From Streptomyces sp. AC550_RSS872 (GTDB taxonomy: Bacteria > Actinomycetota > Actinomycetes > Streptomycetales > Streptomycetaceae): 64,000 bases of DNA. A program made the position numbers and the translations under genes. Below the pieces are notes generated by a model. That model searched no databases. It had not been told where the DNA came from and was given only the letters and a program-made list of their open reading frames with translations. This document shows positions 28,101-34,470 of the stretch, in pieces; the stretch's first letter is position 1; each line of letters begins with the position of its first letter. The DNA lies in the NCBI RefSeq assembly GCF_019049285.1, contig NZ_JAGMUL010000208.1, forward strand, positions 163,901-227,900, in the 5' to 3' direction.

Positions 28101-31100
28101 GTCGCCATGGCCTGCCGCTACCCCGGCGGGGCGACCACCCCCGAGAAGTTCTGGGACCTGATCGCCGCGGGCAAGGACGGCATCGGGGACTTCCCCACCG
28201 ACCGCGGCTGGGACATCGCCCCCGACGCGGCGTTCTCCCAGACCGGCGGATTCCTCCCGGACGCGGCGGAGTTCGACGCCGCGTTCTTCGGGATCTCCCC
28301 GCGTGAGGCGCTGGCGATGGACCCGCAGCAGCGGCTGCTCCTGGAGACCTCCTGGGAGGCGCTGGAGCGTGCGGGCACGGATGCCCTGACCCTGCGCGGC
28401 AGCCGCACCGGCGTCTTCGTCGGCGCCGGCTCGCACGACTACGGCACCCTCCTGGCCTCCCTCGACGGAGGCCAGGACTACGCCCTCACCGGAGCCGTCG
28501 GCAGCGTGCTGTCGGGCCGTATCGCCTACGCCCTGGGCCTGGAGGGCCCGGCGCTGACGGTGGACACGGCCTGTTCGTCGTCCCTGGTGGCCCTGCATCT
28601 GGCCGCCCAGGCCCTGCGGGGCGGCGAGTGCGACCTCGCCCTCGCGGGCGGCGTCGCGGTGATGGCCACCCCCGACGCCTTCGACGCCTTCGCCCGCCAG
28701 GGCGGTCTGGCACCGGACGGGCGGTGCAAGGCGTTCGCGGCCGGCGCCGACGGCACCGGCTGGGGCGAGGGCGTCGGCATGCTCGTGCTGACCCGGCTCT
28801 CCGAGGCACGGCGGCGGGGCCATCGGGTGCTGGCGGTCGTGCGGGGGTCGGCGGTGAACTCCGACGGCGCCTCCAACGGGTTGAGCGCGCCGAACGGCCC
28901 GTCGCAGCAGCGCGTGATCCGTCAGGCCGTCGCCAACGCCGGCCTGACACTCGCGGACATCGACATGGTGGAGGCACACGGAACGGGCACGGTGCTCGGC
29001 GACCCGATCGAGGCCCAGGCACTGCTCGCCACCTACGGCCAGGAGCGTGCGGGGGACCGGCCGCTGTGGCTGGGCTCGGTGAAGTCGAACATCGGCCATA
29101 CGCAGGCCGCCGCGGGTGCGGCAGGCGTGATCAAGTCGGTACTGGCCCTCGGGCACGGGGTGCTGCCGCCGACGCTGCACGTGGATGAGCCGACGACTGA
29201 AGTCGACTGGTCGGCGGGTGCGGTGGAGCTGCTGACCGAGGCGCGGGAATGGCCCGGAGCGGGTCGCCCGCGGCGCGTGGGCGTGTCGGCGTTCGGGATC
29301 AGCGGGACCAACGCGCATGTGATTCTGGAGCAGGCTCCGGAGGCTGTGGAGGAGCCTGAACCGGGTGAGGCCGGTTCGGGGCTGGTGCCGTGGGTGGTGT
29401 CGGCGCGGTCGGCGGAGGCATTGGGGGAGCAGGCGCGGCGGTTGGCCGAGCACCTCCGGGAGCGGGATCCGCGTCCGGTGGATGTGGGCTTCTCGCTGGC
29501 TGCCTCTCGTGCGGGGCTGGAGCACCGGGCGGTGCTCGTCGGGCGCGAGCAGGCCGACTTCCTGGGGCAGTTGGAGTCGCTGAGCGCAAGCGGTGCGGTC
29601 AGCGAGGGCGGGACGGCGTTCCTGTTCTCCGGCCAGGGTTCTCAACGCCTCGGCATGGGGCGGGAGTTGTACGAGACCTACCCGGTGTTCGCCGCTGCCT
29701 TCGACAAGGTGTGCGCGCAGCTGGATGTGCTGCTGGAGCGCCCGGTGAAGGAGGTGGTCTTCTCCGGCGGCGAGGCTTTGGACCGCACGGTGTTCACGCA
29801 GGCGGGCCTGTTCGCGTTGGAGGTGGCGCTGTTCGAGCTGGTGAGTTCGTGGGGTGTGCGGGCGGATGTGCTGCTCGGGCATTCGATCGGTGAGCTGGCG
29901 GCTGCGTATGTGGCCGGGGTGTGGTCACTGGAGGACGCGTGCCGGATCGTGGCGGCGCGTGGCCGGCTGATGCAGGCACTGCCGTCCGGCGGGGCGATGG
30001 TCGCCGTACAGATCGCCGAGGACGAGCTGCCGGAGCTGCCGGAGCTGCCGGACGGTGTGTCGGTGGCGGCGGTGAACGGTCCGCGGTCGCTGGTGCTCTC
30101 CGGTGATGAGGAGCCGGTCGTCCGCCTTGCCGCCGTATTCGCGAAGGAGGGCAGGCGGACCAAGCGGCTGACGGTCAGTCACGCGTTCCACTCGGCGCGG
30201 ATGGAACCGATGCTGGCCGAATTCGCCGACGTGCTGGCCTCCGTCGAGTTCCGTGCGCCGCGCATCGCCGTGGTGTCCAACCTGAGCGGTGGGATCGCGG
30301 GAGAGGAGCTGACCACCCCGGAGTACTGGGTGCGGCACGTGCGCGAGGCGGTCCGGTTCGCCGACGGTGTCACGGCCGTACTGGGCCGGGGCGTGGACAA
30401 GCTCCTGGAACTGGGCCCCGGTGGCACCTTGACCGCGATGGCGCAGGACACCCTCGACCACCTGGGCGCCGGCGCCGTCTGCGTCCCCGTCCTGCGAGCC
30501 GAACACCCCGAGCAGGACTCGCTGCTGAAGGCACTGGGCAGCGTATGGGCGCAGGGTGCCACCGTCGACTGGGCGGCGCTGTTCGCCGGTACCGGCGCAC
30601 GTCGCGTCGACCTGCCGACGTACGCATTCCAGCGGCGGCGTTTCTGGCCCCGGCGGGTCGCGGGTGCCGGGGACCTGGCGGCGGCCGGGCTGGCCGAGGC
30701 CGGTCACCCGCTGCTCACGGCATGGGTGCCCGCGCCCGAGGGCGACGAGGTGCTGTGCACCGGCCGGGTGTCCCTGGCGACCCATCCCTGGCTGGGCGAC
30801 CACATGGTGCTCGGCACCGTGCTCGTACCGGGCACCGCGTTCGTCGACCTCGCCTGCTGGGCGGGCGACCGCGTCGGCTACGGCACCCTGCGCGAACTGA
30901 CCCTGGCCACGCCGCTGGCGCTGGCCGAGAACGCCGCGGTGCGGCTGCGGCTGACGCTCGGCGCACCCGACGACACCGGGTGCCGTCCGATCGCCGTGTA
31001 CGCGCAGCCGGACGACCCTGACGGCGTGGCCGCGCGCTGGACCCGGCACGCGGAGGGACTGCTGGCCCCGACCGAGGACTCCGGCGCAGCGACGGCGCCC

Positions 31101-34100
31101 ATGGACTTCGGCACCTGGCCGGTCGAGGGAGCCGAACCGGTCGCCATGGAAGGCTTCTACGAGGGACTGGTCGACGCCGGCTTCGCCTACGGGCCGCTCT
31201 TCCAGGGGCTGCGGGCGGCATGGCGGCGCGGCGACGAGATCTTCGCCGAGGTGAGCCTGCCCGCCGAGCAGACCGGCGGATTCGGCATCCACCCGGGCCT
31301 GCTGGATGCCGCGCTGCACGCGATGGGGCCCGCCGCACGGGCCACCGACGAGCCCGGCTCGGCCCGGCTGCCGTTCTCCTGGGGAGAGGTGCGGGTGCAC
31401 GCGGTCGGCGCGGATCTGCTGCGGGTCCGGCTGGTACGGGCCGAGGACGGCACCGTCACCCTGGACGCCGCCGACGCGGCCGGGCGGCCGGTGGTCTCCA
31501 TCGGCTCCCTGGTCCTGCGCCCGCTCTCCCCGGAGCGGTTGCGCGAGGGTACGCCGGTCCTCGACGACGCGCTGTTCACCACCCGCTGGGTGCCGCTGGA
31601 CGGCACCGGCGACATGGCACCGGATGCCGCCGACTGCGTTGTGGTCGGCGAACCGGTGCCGGGCGCCTGGCGGCATCACCCGGACCTGGAGGCGTACGCC
31701 GCCGCGCTGGCCGACGGCAAGGAGACGCCGGGCGGCACGGTGCTCGCCCGCTGCCCGCGGGACCCTGCCGCCGACCCCGCGGCAGCGGCCCACGCCAGTG
31801 CCGAGTGGGCCCTCGACCTGCTCCAGCGGTGGCTGGCCGACGACCGGCTCGCCGACAGCCACCTGGTGATCGGCACCCGATACGCGGCGGCCACCGGCGC
31901 CGGGGAGCACGTCGACCTCGCCCACTCCACGGTGGCCGGTCTGGTCCGCTCGGCGCAGACCGAGAACCCCGACCGGATCACCCTGGTCGACTTCGACGAC
32001 ACGGCACCGGACCCCGCGCACCTCGCCGGAGCCCTGCACCACGCCGAGCCCGAAGTGGCCGTACGCCAGGGCGTGTCGTACGCCCGGCGGCTCACCCGCC
32101 CCGACACCGGGCATGCCCTGGCCGTACCCACCGGCTCCGGCCCCTGGCGGCTGGACAGCACCGGCGCGGGCACGCTGGACAACCTCGCCCTGCTGCCCTG
32201 CCCCGCGGCCGCGGAACCACTGGCCGACGGCGCGGTGCGGATCGCCGTACGCGCCGCCGGAATGAACTTCCGGGACGTCCTGATCGCCCTGGCCATGTAC
32301 CCCGGCGACGCGGACCTCGGCACCGAGTGCGCCGGAGTCGTCCTGGAGACCGGGCCCGGCGTCACCGACCTGGCCCCCGGGGACCGGGTGATGGGCATGG
32401 TCGCGGGCGCGTTCGGGCCGGTCGCGGTGGCCGACCGGCGGGTGCTGGCGCGGATACCCGACGGCTGGACGTACGAGACGGCCGCGGCCACCCCGGTCGC
32501 CTTCCTGACCGCCTACTACGGGCTGGTCGACCTGGCCGGGCTGGGCGCGGGCGAGTCGGTGCTGGTGCACGCCGCGGCTGGCGGCGTCGGCATGGCCGCC
32601 GTCCAACTGGCCCGGCACCTGGGCGCCGAGGTGTTCGGCACCGCCTCCGAACCCAAGTGGGACACCCTCCTCGCCGGCGGCCTCGACCGCGACCACATCG
32701 CCTCCTCGCGGACCCTGGACTTCGCGGACTCCGTCCGGGCGGCGACCGGCGGCGCCGGCGTGGACGTCGTACTGAACTCGCTCGCGGGCGAGTTCGTGGA
32801 CGCCTCGCTGAGTGCGATGCCGCGCGGCGGCCGGTTCGTCGAGATGGGCAAGACCGACCCGCGGGACCCCGAGCGCATCGCCGCGGACCATCCCGGCGTG
32901 CGCTACCGGGCCTTCGACCTGGGCGACGCGGGGCTGGACCGCATCGCCGAGATCCTCGCTCTGCTCGTCCCGCTCTTCGAGTCGGGTGAGCTGGCCCCGC
33001 TGCCCGTCACCACCTGGGACATCAGGGACGCCACGGCAGCGTTCCGCGCGCTGAGCCAGGCGACGATCACCGGCAAGGCGGTGCTGACCCTGCCCGCCGT
33101 CTCCTTCGAGCCCGGCGAGACGGTACTCATCACCGGCGGCACCGGCACCCTGGGCACCCTGCTGGCCCAGCACCTCGTCACCGAGCACGGCCTGCGCCAC
33201 GTCACCCTCACGGGGCGGCGCGGCACCGGCACCCCCGAGGTCGACCAACTGCGCGCCGAGGTCGGCCGGCTGGGCGCGACGATCCGGGTCGAGGCCTGTG
33301 ACGCCGGGGACGAGGACGCCGTACGACGGCTGCTGGACTCCCTCGCCGCCGAGCACCGCCTCGCCGGCGTCGTGCACGCCGCGGGCGTCACCGACGACGG
33401 AGTCGTCCCGGCACTGGACCGGGGCCGGCTCACGGCCGTACTGCACCCGAAGGTGCGCGGCGCGTGGAACCTGCACCGGCTCACCGAGCACCTCGCGCCC
33501 CGGATGTTCGTCCTGTTCTCCTCCGCCTCGGCCACGCTCGGCGCGGCGGGACAGGGCAACTACGCCGCGGCCAACGCCTTCCTGGACGCCCTCGCCGAGC
33601 ACCGGCACGCCCGGGGACTGCCTGCGACCAGCCTCGCCTGGGGGCTGTGGGGCGAGGCCAGCGGCATGACCGGCCGGCTCCAGGAACGCGACCGGCTGCG
33701 GATGAGCCGGTCCGGGGTGGCCCCGCTCAGCACGGCCACCGGCCTCGCCCTGTTCGACACCGGCCGGCTCACCGGGCTCCCGGCCCTCACCCCGGCCCGG
33801 CTCGACCTCGCCGCACTCCGCACCCGGTACGCCGACCAGCCGGTCCCGGCCGTACTGCGCGAACTCGTCAGGGTCCGGCGGACGGCGGCCACCGGCACAC
33901 CGGGCGTGGCGTCCGGCTCCGGGGAGCGGGCCGCGCTCGCGGACCGGCTGGCCGGGCTGTCCCCGGCCGAGAGCCACCGGCTCGTCCTGGACCTGGTGCG
34001 CGAGCACACCGCGGCCGTACTGGGCCACGGCTCGGCCGACGACATCGAACCCGACCAGGCGTTCAAGGCGCTGGGCTTCGACTCGCTCACCGCGGTCGAA

Positions 34101-34448
34101 CTCCGCAACCACCTGCGGACGGCCACCGCCCTGGCGGTCCCCGCGACCCTGGTCTTCGACCACCCCACCCCGGCGGCGCTCACCGAGCACCTGCTGGAAC
34201 TCGCCGCCCCGCCGGAGCACGACCCGGTGCTCCAGGTCATCGGCGAACTCGAACGGCTGGAGGCCGGTGTCGAGGCGATCGGGTCCGACACCGAAGCACA
34301 GGGCGAAGTCGTCGCACGACTGCGCCGGATCCTGCGGCGGGTCGAGGCCGGTTCGCCCCGGGAAGGCGCCGAGGAGTCCTCCCTCGAAACGGCCTCCGCG
34401 GCGGAAGTGCTCGCGTTCATCGACAGCGAATTCGGCGATCTTGCCTAG
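16179..34448 (+). CDS. olmA1: Type I modular PKS: KSQ loading module and extension modules 1-3
   Basis: A 6089-residue first PKS subunit. Loading module: KSQ with Gln174 in place of the active Cys, AT with Ser626 and HAFHS (723-727, malonyl), ACP Ser947 in GFSSL; it decarboxylates malonyl to give an acetyl starter. Module 1: KS Cys1164, AT Ser1595 and HAFHS at 1691 (malonyl), KR Tyr2221 with LDD (B-type), ACP Ser2387. Module 2: KS Cys2618, AT Ser3066 (GHSQGE) and YASHS at 3167 (methylmalonyl), KR Tyr3746 with Trp3738 and no LDD (A1-type), ACP Ser3910. Module 3: KS Cys4132, AT Ser4569, HAFHS at 4668 (malonyl), DH His4875/Asp5043, ER (Tyr5374; NADPH loop near 5464), KR Tyr5795, ACP Ser5969. A C-terminal docking tail ends it. 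ATG at 16179 follows TAAGGA. This pattern gives C34-C28 of oligomycin. Module 1 and 3 share near-identical KS/AT DNA. Confidence 0.95.
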   Translation: MAGGSESEGAEFRARSTSPIAVVGMACRLPGAAGPDEFRGLLRQGAEAVGTPATDRPYAPRRGGFLESVDRFDAAFFGISPREAAVLDPQQRLMLELCWEALEDAGIVPARLAGGDAGVFVGAIADDYAALSRAAGAQATTPETATGLNRGMIANRVSYTLGLHGPSFTVDSGQSSSLVAVHLAVESLRRGECSVALAGGVNLILAEDSTLAVERFGALSPDGRCYTFDARANGYVRGEGGGVVVLKPLADAVADGDDILCVLAGSAVNNDGGGDGLTVPDREGQQEVLTAAYEQAGISPAAVGYVELHGTGTPAGDPVEAAAVGAVLGAGRSGQQPLLVGSVKTNIGHLEGAAGIAGLLKAVLVVRHREVPASLNFDTPSPRIPLTDLGLRVNTALHAWPQEAGPLVAGVSSFGMGGTNCHVVLTEWDGVVPEAAPGVRPTGTPAPLLVSGRDEEALRAQARKLKEHLDTHPGLRLTDVAHTLATARTAFGHRAVITAGEPDEVAAALDRLAEGTPSPDVVRGTVTEGSLAFMFTGQGSQRPGMTAELYRTSPEYAAALDEVCAAMDPHLRLPLRDVLFAPEGSPEAALLDRTEFTQPALFAVEVALFRLTEAYGPTPRMLLGHSVGELAAAHVAGVLSLTDACTLVTARGRLMQAQPSDGAMVSIQASEDELAPFVTESVTLAALNGPAATVIAGDEDAVLAVAAHWAAQGRKTKRLRVSHAFHSPHMDGMLAEFRRIAEGLTFDAPRIPIVSNETGTLLTDAEARSPEYWVRHARAAVRFLDGVRLLEDQGVTTLLELGPDGVLSAMARDCLRGAETVSVPLLRGGDRTEPGAVVAALATLYARGVPLDWERLATGPDARRIPLPTYAFQRRRHWLPEPAGTPAATPRHGHQASRAPRAVEPAPPVRDRTTLELVRDATALVLGHGSPDDVAPHAPFKDLGFSSLMLADLGERLTEATGRRVPTTLLFDHPTPDALARRLQADGTPHPDEAPMTAVAADDDPVVIVGMGCRLPGGIRTPEDLWRFVSGGGDAITALPVDRGWEIAAGFPREGGFLPDVAEFDAGFFGISPREALAMDPQQRLLLETSWEVLERAGVDALSLRGSRTGVFIGASPSEYGPRLHEPSDADGHVLTGTAPSVLSGRIAYALGLQGPALTVDTACSSSLVALHLAAQALRNGECDLALVGGVTVMATSGMFAEFFRQGGLAGDGRCKAFAAGADGTGWSEGVGMLAVARLSDAVRDGRQVLAVVRGSAVNSDGASNGLTAPNGSSQRRVIRQALASAGLSAADVDMVEAHGTGTALGDPIEAQALLATYGQERPEDAPLWLGSLKSNIGHTQAAAGVAGVIKSVLAMRHGVLPRTLHVDEPTPEVDWSAGAVELLTEAREWPSAERPRRAGVSSFGISGTNAHVILEQAPEVDEPALSGDVAGLVPWVVSARSAEALGEQARRLAEHVRAAGPRPVDVGFSLATARAGLEYRAVLVGREQADFLGQLESLSAGGAVSEGGTAFLFSGQGSQRAGMGRELYETYPVFAAAFDEVCAGFDGALRDVVFEGAGLDRTEWAQPGLFALEVALFELVGSWGVRADVLLGHSIGELAAAYVAGVWSLEDACRIVAARGRLMQALPAGGAMLAVEAAEEELPELPDGVSVAAVNGPRSIVLSGDEEPVVRLAAVFAEEGRRTKRLTVSHAFHSARMEPMLAEFAGVLASVEFRTPRIPVISNLTGRIAGEELTTPEYWVRHVREAVRFADGVGAAHGAGVRHYLELGPNGTLTSLAHDTLAEQGREHGVTVVPVLRGDQPEDRTAVGAVGRLYAGGAAVDWHAFFAGYGPRRVELPTYAFQRRRYWLEPTAPPSSDPLRYRVEWASVPDGSRPVLHGEWAVVVPAADEQDDLVREVTAALEAHGARPVTIGVDAAAADRAEFAEVLRGALGEDTGGVVSLLALDGGPSGGAAATAVLLRALTDIGGAARLWCLTRGAVSVSPAEPLPAPEQAQVWGMGRVAALEHPERWGGLVDLPAVLDDMARNRLCAALTGGAGEDQVAVRAAGLFARRLCRAGARPRTDDTAVRLPADGTVLVTGGTGALAAHLVRWLAGAGAGHVLLTSRRGPDAEGVAELTSRLRESGTEVSVAACDVTDREALAELIAGLPADRPLTGVVHAAGVLDDGVLDALTPDRFAAVAGPKVTGARHLHELTRDLDVSVFVLFSSFVGSVGLAGQGNYASANAYLDALAVHRARLGLAATAVAWGSWAGAGMAADTEVARERLARTGLVPLEPAAALATLGQVVADGEAETIVADVDWERFAAGFGPGRPSPLLTGVPEVRRARQHEPRQGTAPASDRLGGLEGDELRAALGELVAAEVAGVLGLPSADRVPQDRTFRALGFDSLIGVEFRNRLAAATGRRLPPGLIFDHPTPGRLVEHLTALVAGTRTGSVGERRPAAARTEDDPIVIVSAACRFPGGVRTPEELWRFVLDGGDAIGPFPEDRGWDLDHLYHPDPGNPGTSYVREGGFLTDVAEFDAGFFGISPREALAMDPQQRLLLETSWEVLERAGIVPASLAGSRTGVFVGSNGETYSTLLGSSEVEGHVLTGTASSVLSGRIAYALGLEGPAMTVDTACSSSLVALHLAVQALGAGECDLALAAGVTVMSGPEIFLEFSRQRGLAVDGRCKAFGPDADGTGWGEGVGTVLLERLSDARRLGHDVLGVIRGTAVNQDGASNGLSAPNGPSQQRVIRQALAEAGCEPSDVDAVEAHGTGTRLGDPIEAEALLATYGQDRPADRPLWLGSVKSNIGHTQAAAGMAGVLKMLFAMRHGQLPRTLHAPEPTPEVDWSQGAVELLTGTRPWPDAGRPRRAGVSAFGVSGTNAHVILEQAPEADVVAAEQPPALNTPALPWVLSARSAPALAAQADRMLVRLPEADPADIGRALVTTRTLWPERAVLLAEEPADREAALTALTGGETDARVVRGTADTRGRVVFVFPGQGAQWPGMAARLWESSPVFAQWMDRCAEVLAPLTDWSLTEVIHQTDGAPGLDRVDVLQPASWAVSVSLAGLWRACGVEPAAVVGHSQGEIAAACVAGGLSLEDGAALVTLRSGLIAEELSGQGGMMSVGLSPADTQERIRRWDGRISVAANNSRHSTVVAGEPEALAELLAECEAAGLRARRIPVDYASHSAQVERIEARLTELAAGVAPRSGRIPFHSTTTGARLDTAGLDAAYWYRNLRRPVLFGPVTEELLAQGHDVFLEMSPHPVLVPAVQDAVDETGTVAAAVGSLRRDDGGPERFLLSLAEAFVRGAPVDWRAVLGSTGTRPVELPTYPFQRSRFWPEPAQAPAGTAPGGDEDAPLWQAVDRGDLDAVAAELALPDGRSLTELVPALSGWRRRQRDSALVDHWRYRVTWTPVTPAVPAALPGDWLLVTDDPEGPVARWALTALGEDTATVVTPADVRTRPRTPEDHAWTGVVSLLGLADSPHPRHPGVPVGVADTLTLLTVLRETGIDAPLWCLTQGAVGTGRSDQVSAPDQAQLWGLARVLGLECPERLGGLVDLPAEPDDRAAGLLRAALTTTPDEQEYALRPAGLRVRRLVRAPLDRSAVRRPWRPRPDGTVVVTGGTGALGARVARWLAHAGAGHLLLTSRRGPAADGAPELVAELGALGTEVTIAACDVADRDQLAAALAEVPDRFPVTAVVHTAGISRNAPLAETTPAELAEQCAAKALGARNLDELLAGHDLDAFVLFSSGAAVWGSAGQGAYAAANAYADALAADRRRRGLAATSVAWGSWAGGGMVDDDLARELARGGVRSMDPDLAIGALQQALDHDEAALTVTDMDWERFAAAYTAARPRPLLDDIPEAARTDTAEPDTELPDLAARLSRLSAADRDRELLDLVRAAAAAALGHTGAEAITPSKPFKDLGFDSLTAVELRNRLTAATGLRLPATLVFDHPTPAAAAVRLRTLLFGEDTPAEPATAAPAPGTDDPVVVVAMACRYPGGATTPEKFWDLIAAGKDGIGDFPTDRGWDIAPDAAFSQTGGFLPDAAEFDAAFFGISPREALAMDPQQRLLLETSWEALERAGTDALTLRGSRTGVFVGAGSHDYGTLLASLDGGQDYALTGAVGSVLSGRIAYALGLEGPALTVDTACSSSLVALHLAAQALRGGECDLALAGGVAVMATPDAFDAFARQGGLAPDGRCKAFAAGADGTGWGEGVGMLVLTRLSEARRRGHRVLAVVRGSAVNSDGASNGLSAPNGPSQQRVIRQAVANAGLTLADIDMVEAHGTGTVLGDPIEAQALLATYGQERAGDRPLWLGSVKSNIGHTQAAAGAAGVIKSVLALGHGVLPPTLHVDEPTTEVDWSAGAVELLTEAREWPGAGRPRRVGVSAFGISGTNAHVILEQAPEAVEEPEPGEAGSGLVPWVVSARSAEALGEQARRLAEHLRERDPRPVDVGFSLAASRAGLEHRAVLVGREQADFLGQLESLSASGAVSEGGTAFLFSGQGSQRLGMGRELYETYPVFAAAFDKVCAQLDVLLERPVKEVVFSGGEALDRTVFTQAGLFALEVALFELVSSWGVRADVLLGHSIGELAAAYVAGVWSLEDACRIVAARGRLMQALPSGGAMVAVQIAEDELPELPELPDGVSVAAVNGPRSLVLSGDEEPVVRLAAVFAKEGRRTKRLTVSHAFHSARMEPMLAEFADVLASVEFRAPRIAVVSNLSGGIAGEELTTPEYWVRHVREAVRFADGVTAVLGRGVDKLLELGPGGTLTAMAQDTLDHLGAGAVCVPVLRAEHPEQDSLLKALGSVWAQGATVDWAALFAGTGARRVDLPTYAFQRRRFWPRRVAGAGDLAAAGLAEAGHPLLTAWVPAPEGDEVLCTGRVSLATHPWLGDHMVLGTVLVPGTAFVDLACWAGDRVGYGTLRELTLATPLALAENAAVRLRLTLGAPDDTGCRPIAVYAQPDDPDGVAARWTRHAEGLLAPTEDSGAATAPMDFGTWPVEGAEPVAMEGFYEGLVDAGFAYGPLFQGLRAAWRRGDEIFAEVSLPAEQTGGFGIHPGLLDAALHAMGPAARATDEPGSARLPFSWGEVRVHAVGADLLRVRLVRAEDGTVTLDAADAAGRPVVSIGSLVLRPLSPERLREGTPVLDDALFTTRWVPLDGTGDMAPDAADCVVVGEPVPGAWRHHPDLEAYAAALADGKETPGGTVLARCPRDPAADPAAAAHASAEWALDLLQRWLADDRLADSHLVIGTRYAAATGAGEHVDLAHSTVAGLVRSAQTENPDRITLVDFDDTAPDPAHLAGALHHAEPEVAVRQGVSYARRLTRPDTGHALAVPTGSGPWRLDSTGAGTLDNLALLPCPAAAEPLADGAVRIAVRAAGMNFRDVLIALAMYPGDADLGTECAGVVLETGPGVTDLAPGDRVMGMVAGAFGPVAVADRRVLARIPDGWTYETAAATPVAFLTAYYGLVDLAGLGAGESVLVHAAAGGVGMAAVQLARHLGAEVFGTASEPKWDTLLAGGLDRDHIASSRTLDFADSVRAATGGAGVDVVLNSLAGEFVDASLSAMPRGGRFVEMGKTDPRDPERIAADHPGVRYRAFDLGDAGLDRIAEILALLVPLFESGELAPLPVTTWDIRDATAAFRALSQATITGKAVLTLPAVSFEPGETVLITGGTGTLGTLLAQHLVTEHGLRHVTLTGRRGTGTPEVDQLRAEVGRLGATIRVEACDAGDEDAVRRLLDSLAAEHRLAGVVHAAGVTDDGVVPALDRGRLTAVLHPKVRGAWNLHRLTEHLAPRMFVLFSSASATLGAAGQGNYAAANAFLDALAEHRHARGLPATSLAWGLWGEASGMTGRLQERDRLRMSRSGVAPLSTATGLALFDTGRLTGLPALTPARLDLAALRTRYADQPVPAVLRELVRVRRTAATGTPGVASGSGERAALADRLAGLSPAESHRLVLDLVREHTAAVLGHGSADDIEPDQAFKALGFDSLTAVELRNHLRTATALAVPATLVFDHPTPAALTEHLLELAAPPEHDPVLQVIGELERLEAGVEAIGSDTEAQGEVVARLRRILRRVEAGSPREGAEESSLETASAAEVLAFIDSEFGDLA
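19342..19462 (+). repeat. KS block nearly identical in modules 1, 2 and 3 (copy 1)
   Basis: The KS stretch encoding GGFLPDVAEFDAGFF to ETSWEVLE is almost base-identical to 23706-23826 (module 2) and to 28247-28367 (module 3). This is more similar than needed for protein conservation and points to recent recombination among modules. Confidence 0.7.
20130..21440 (+). repeat. KS end / linker / AT block shared by modules 1 and 3 (copy in module 1)
   Basis: Matches 29030-30370 in module 3 at near-identity over the KS C-terminus, the KS-AT linker and most of the malonyl AT. Both copies use more G- and T-ending codons (GTG, TTG, GGT, TCG) than neighbouring domains, so the block looks like a recently spread segment. 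Confidence 0.7.
29030..30370 (+). repeat. KS end / linker / AT block shared by modules 1 and 3 (copy in module 3)
   Basis: Partner of 20130-21440. Differences are concentrated near AT residues around the ERPVKEVVF stretch, where module 3 carries extra residues, and the copy contains a short in-frame ELP repeat expansion near 30030. Confidence 0.7.
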
Positions 34449-34470
34449 TACACAGACGGAGTTGAGCGCA

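Noticed and set aside
16197..29882. A 4561-codon open frame on the minus strand, and other long antisense frames such as 29925-34487, 34417-40431 and 51591-59963
   Set aside because: These are shadows of the PKS genes: high GC with C/G third positions leaves the opposite frame open. Their translations are low-complexity Arg/Gly/His-rich and show no domain motifs.
32298..32300. Module 3 ER Tyr5374 as a stereochemical marker
   Set aside because: The module 3 AT is malonyl-specific, so no alpha branch exists for the residue to set.
34267..34470. An upstream in-frame extension of olmA2
   Set aside because: It overlaps the end of olmA1 and has Arg/Pro-rich composition. The docking helix begins right at GTG 34471, which has a GGAG site.
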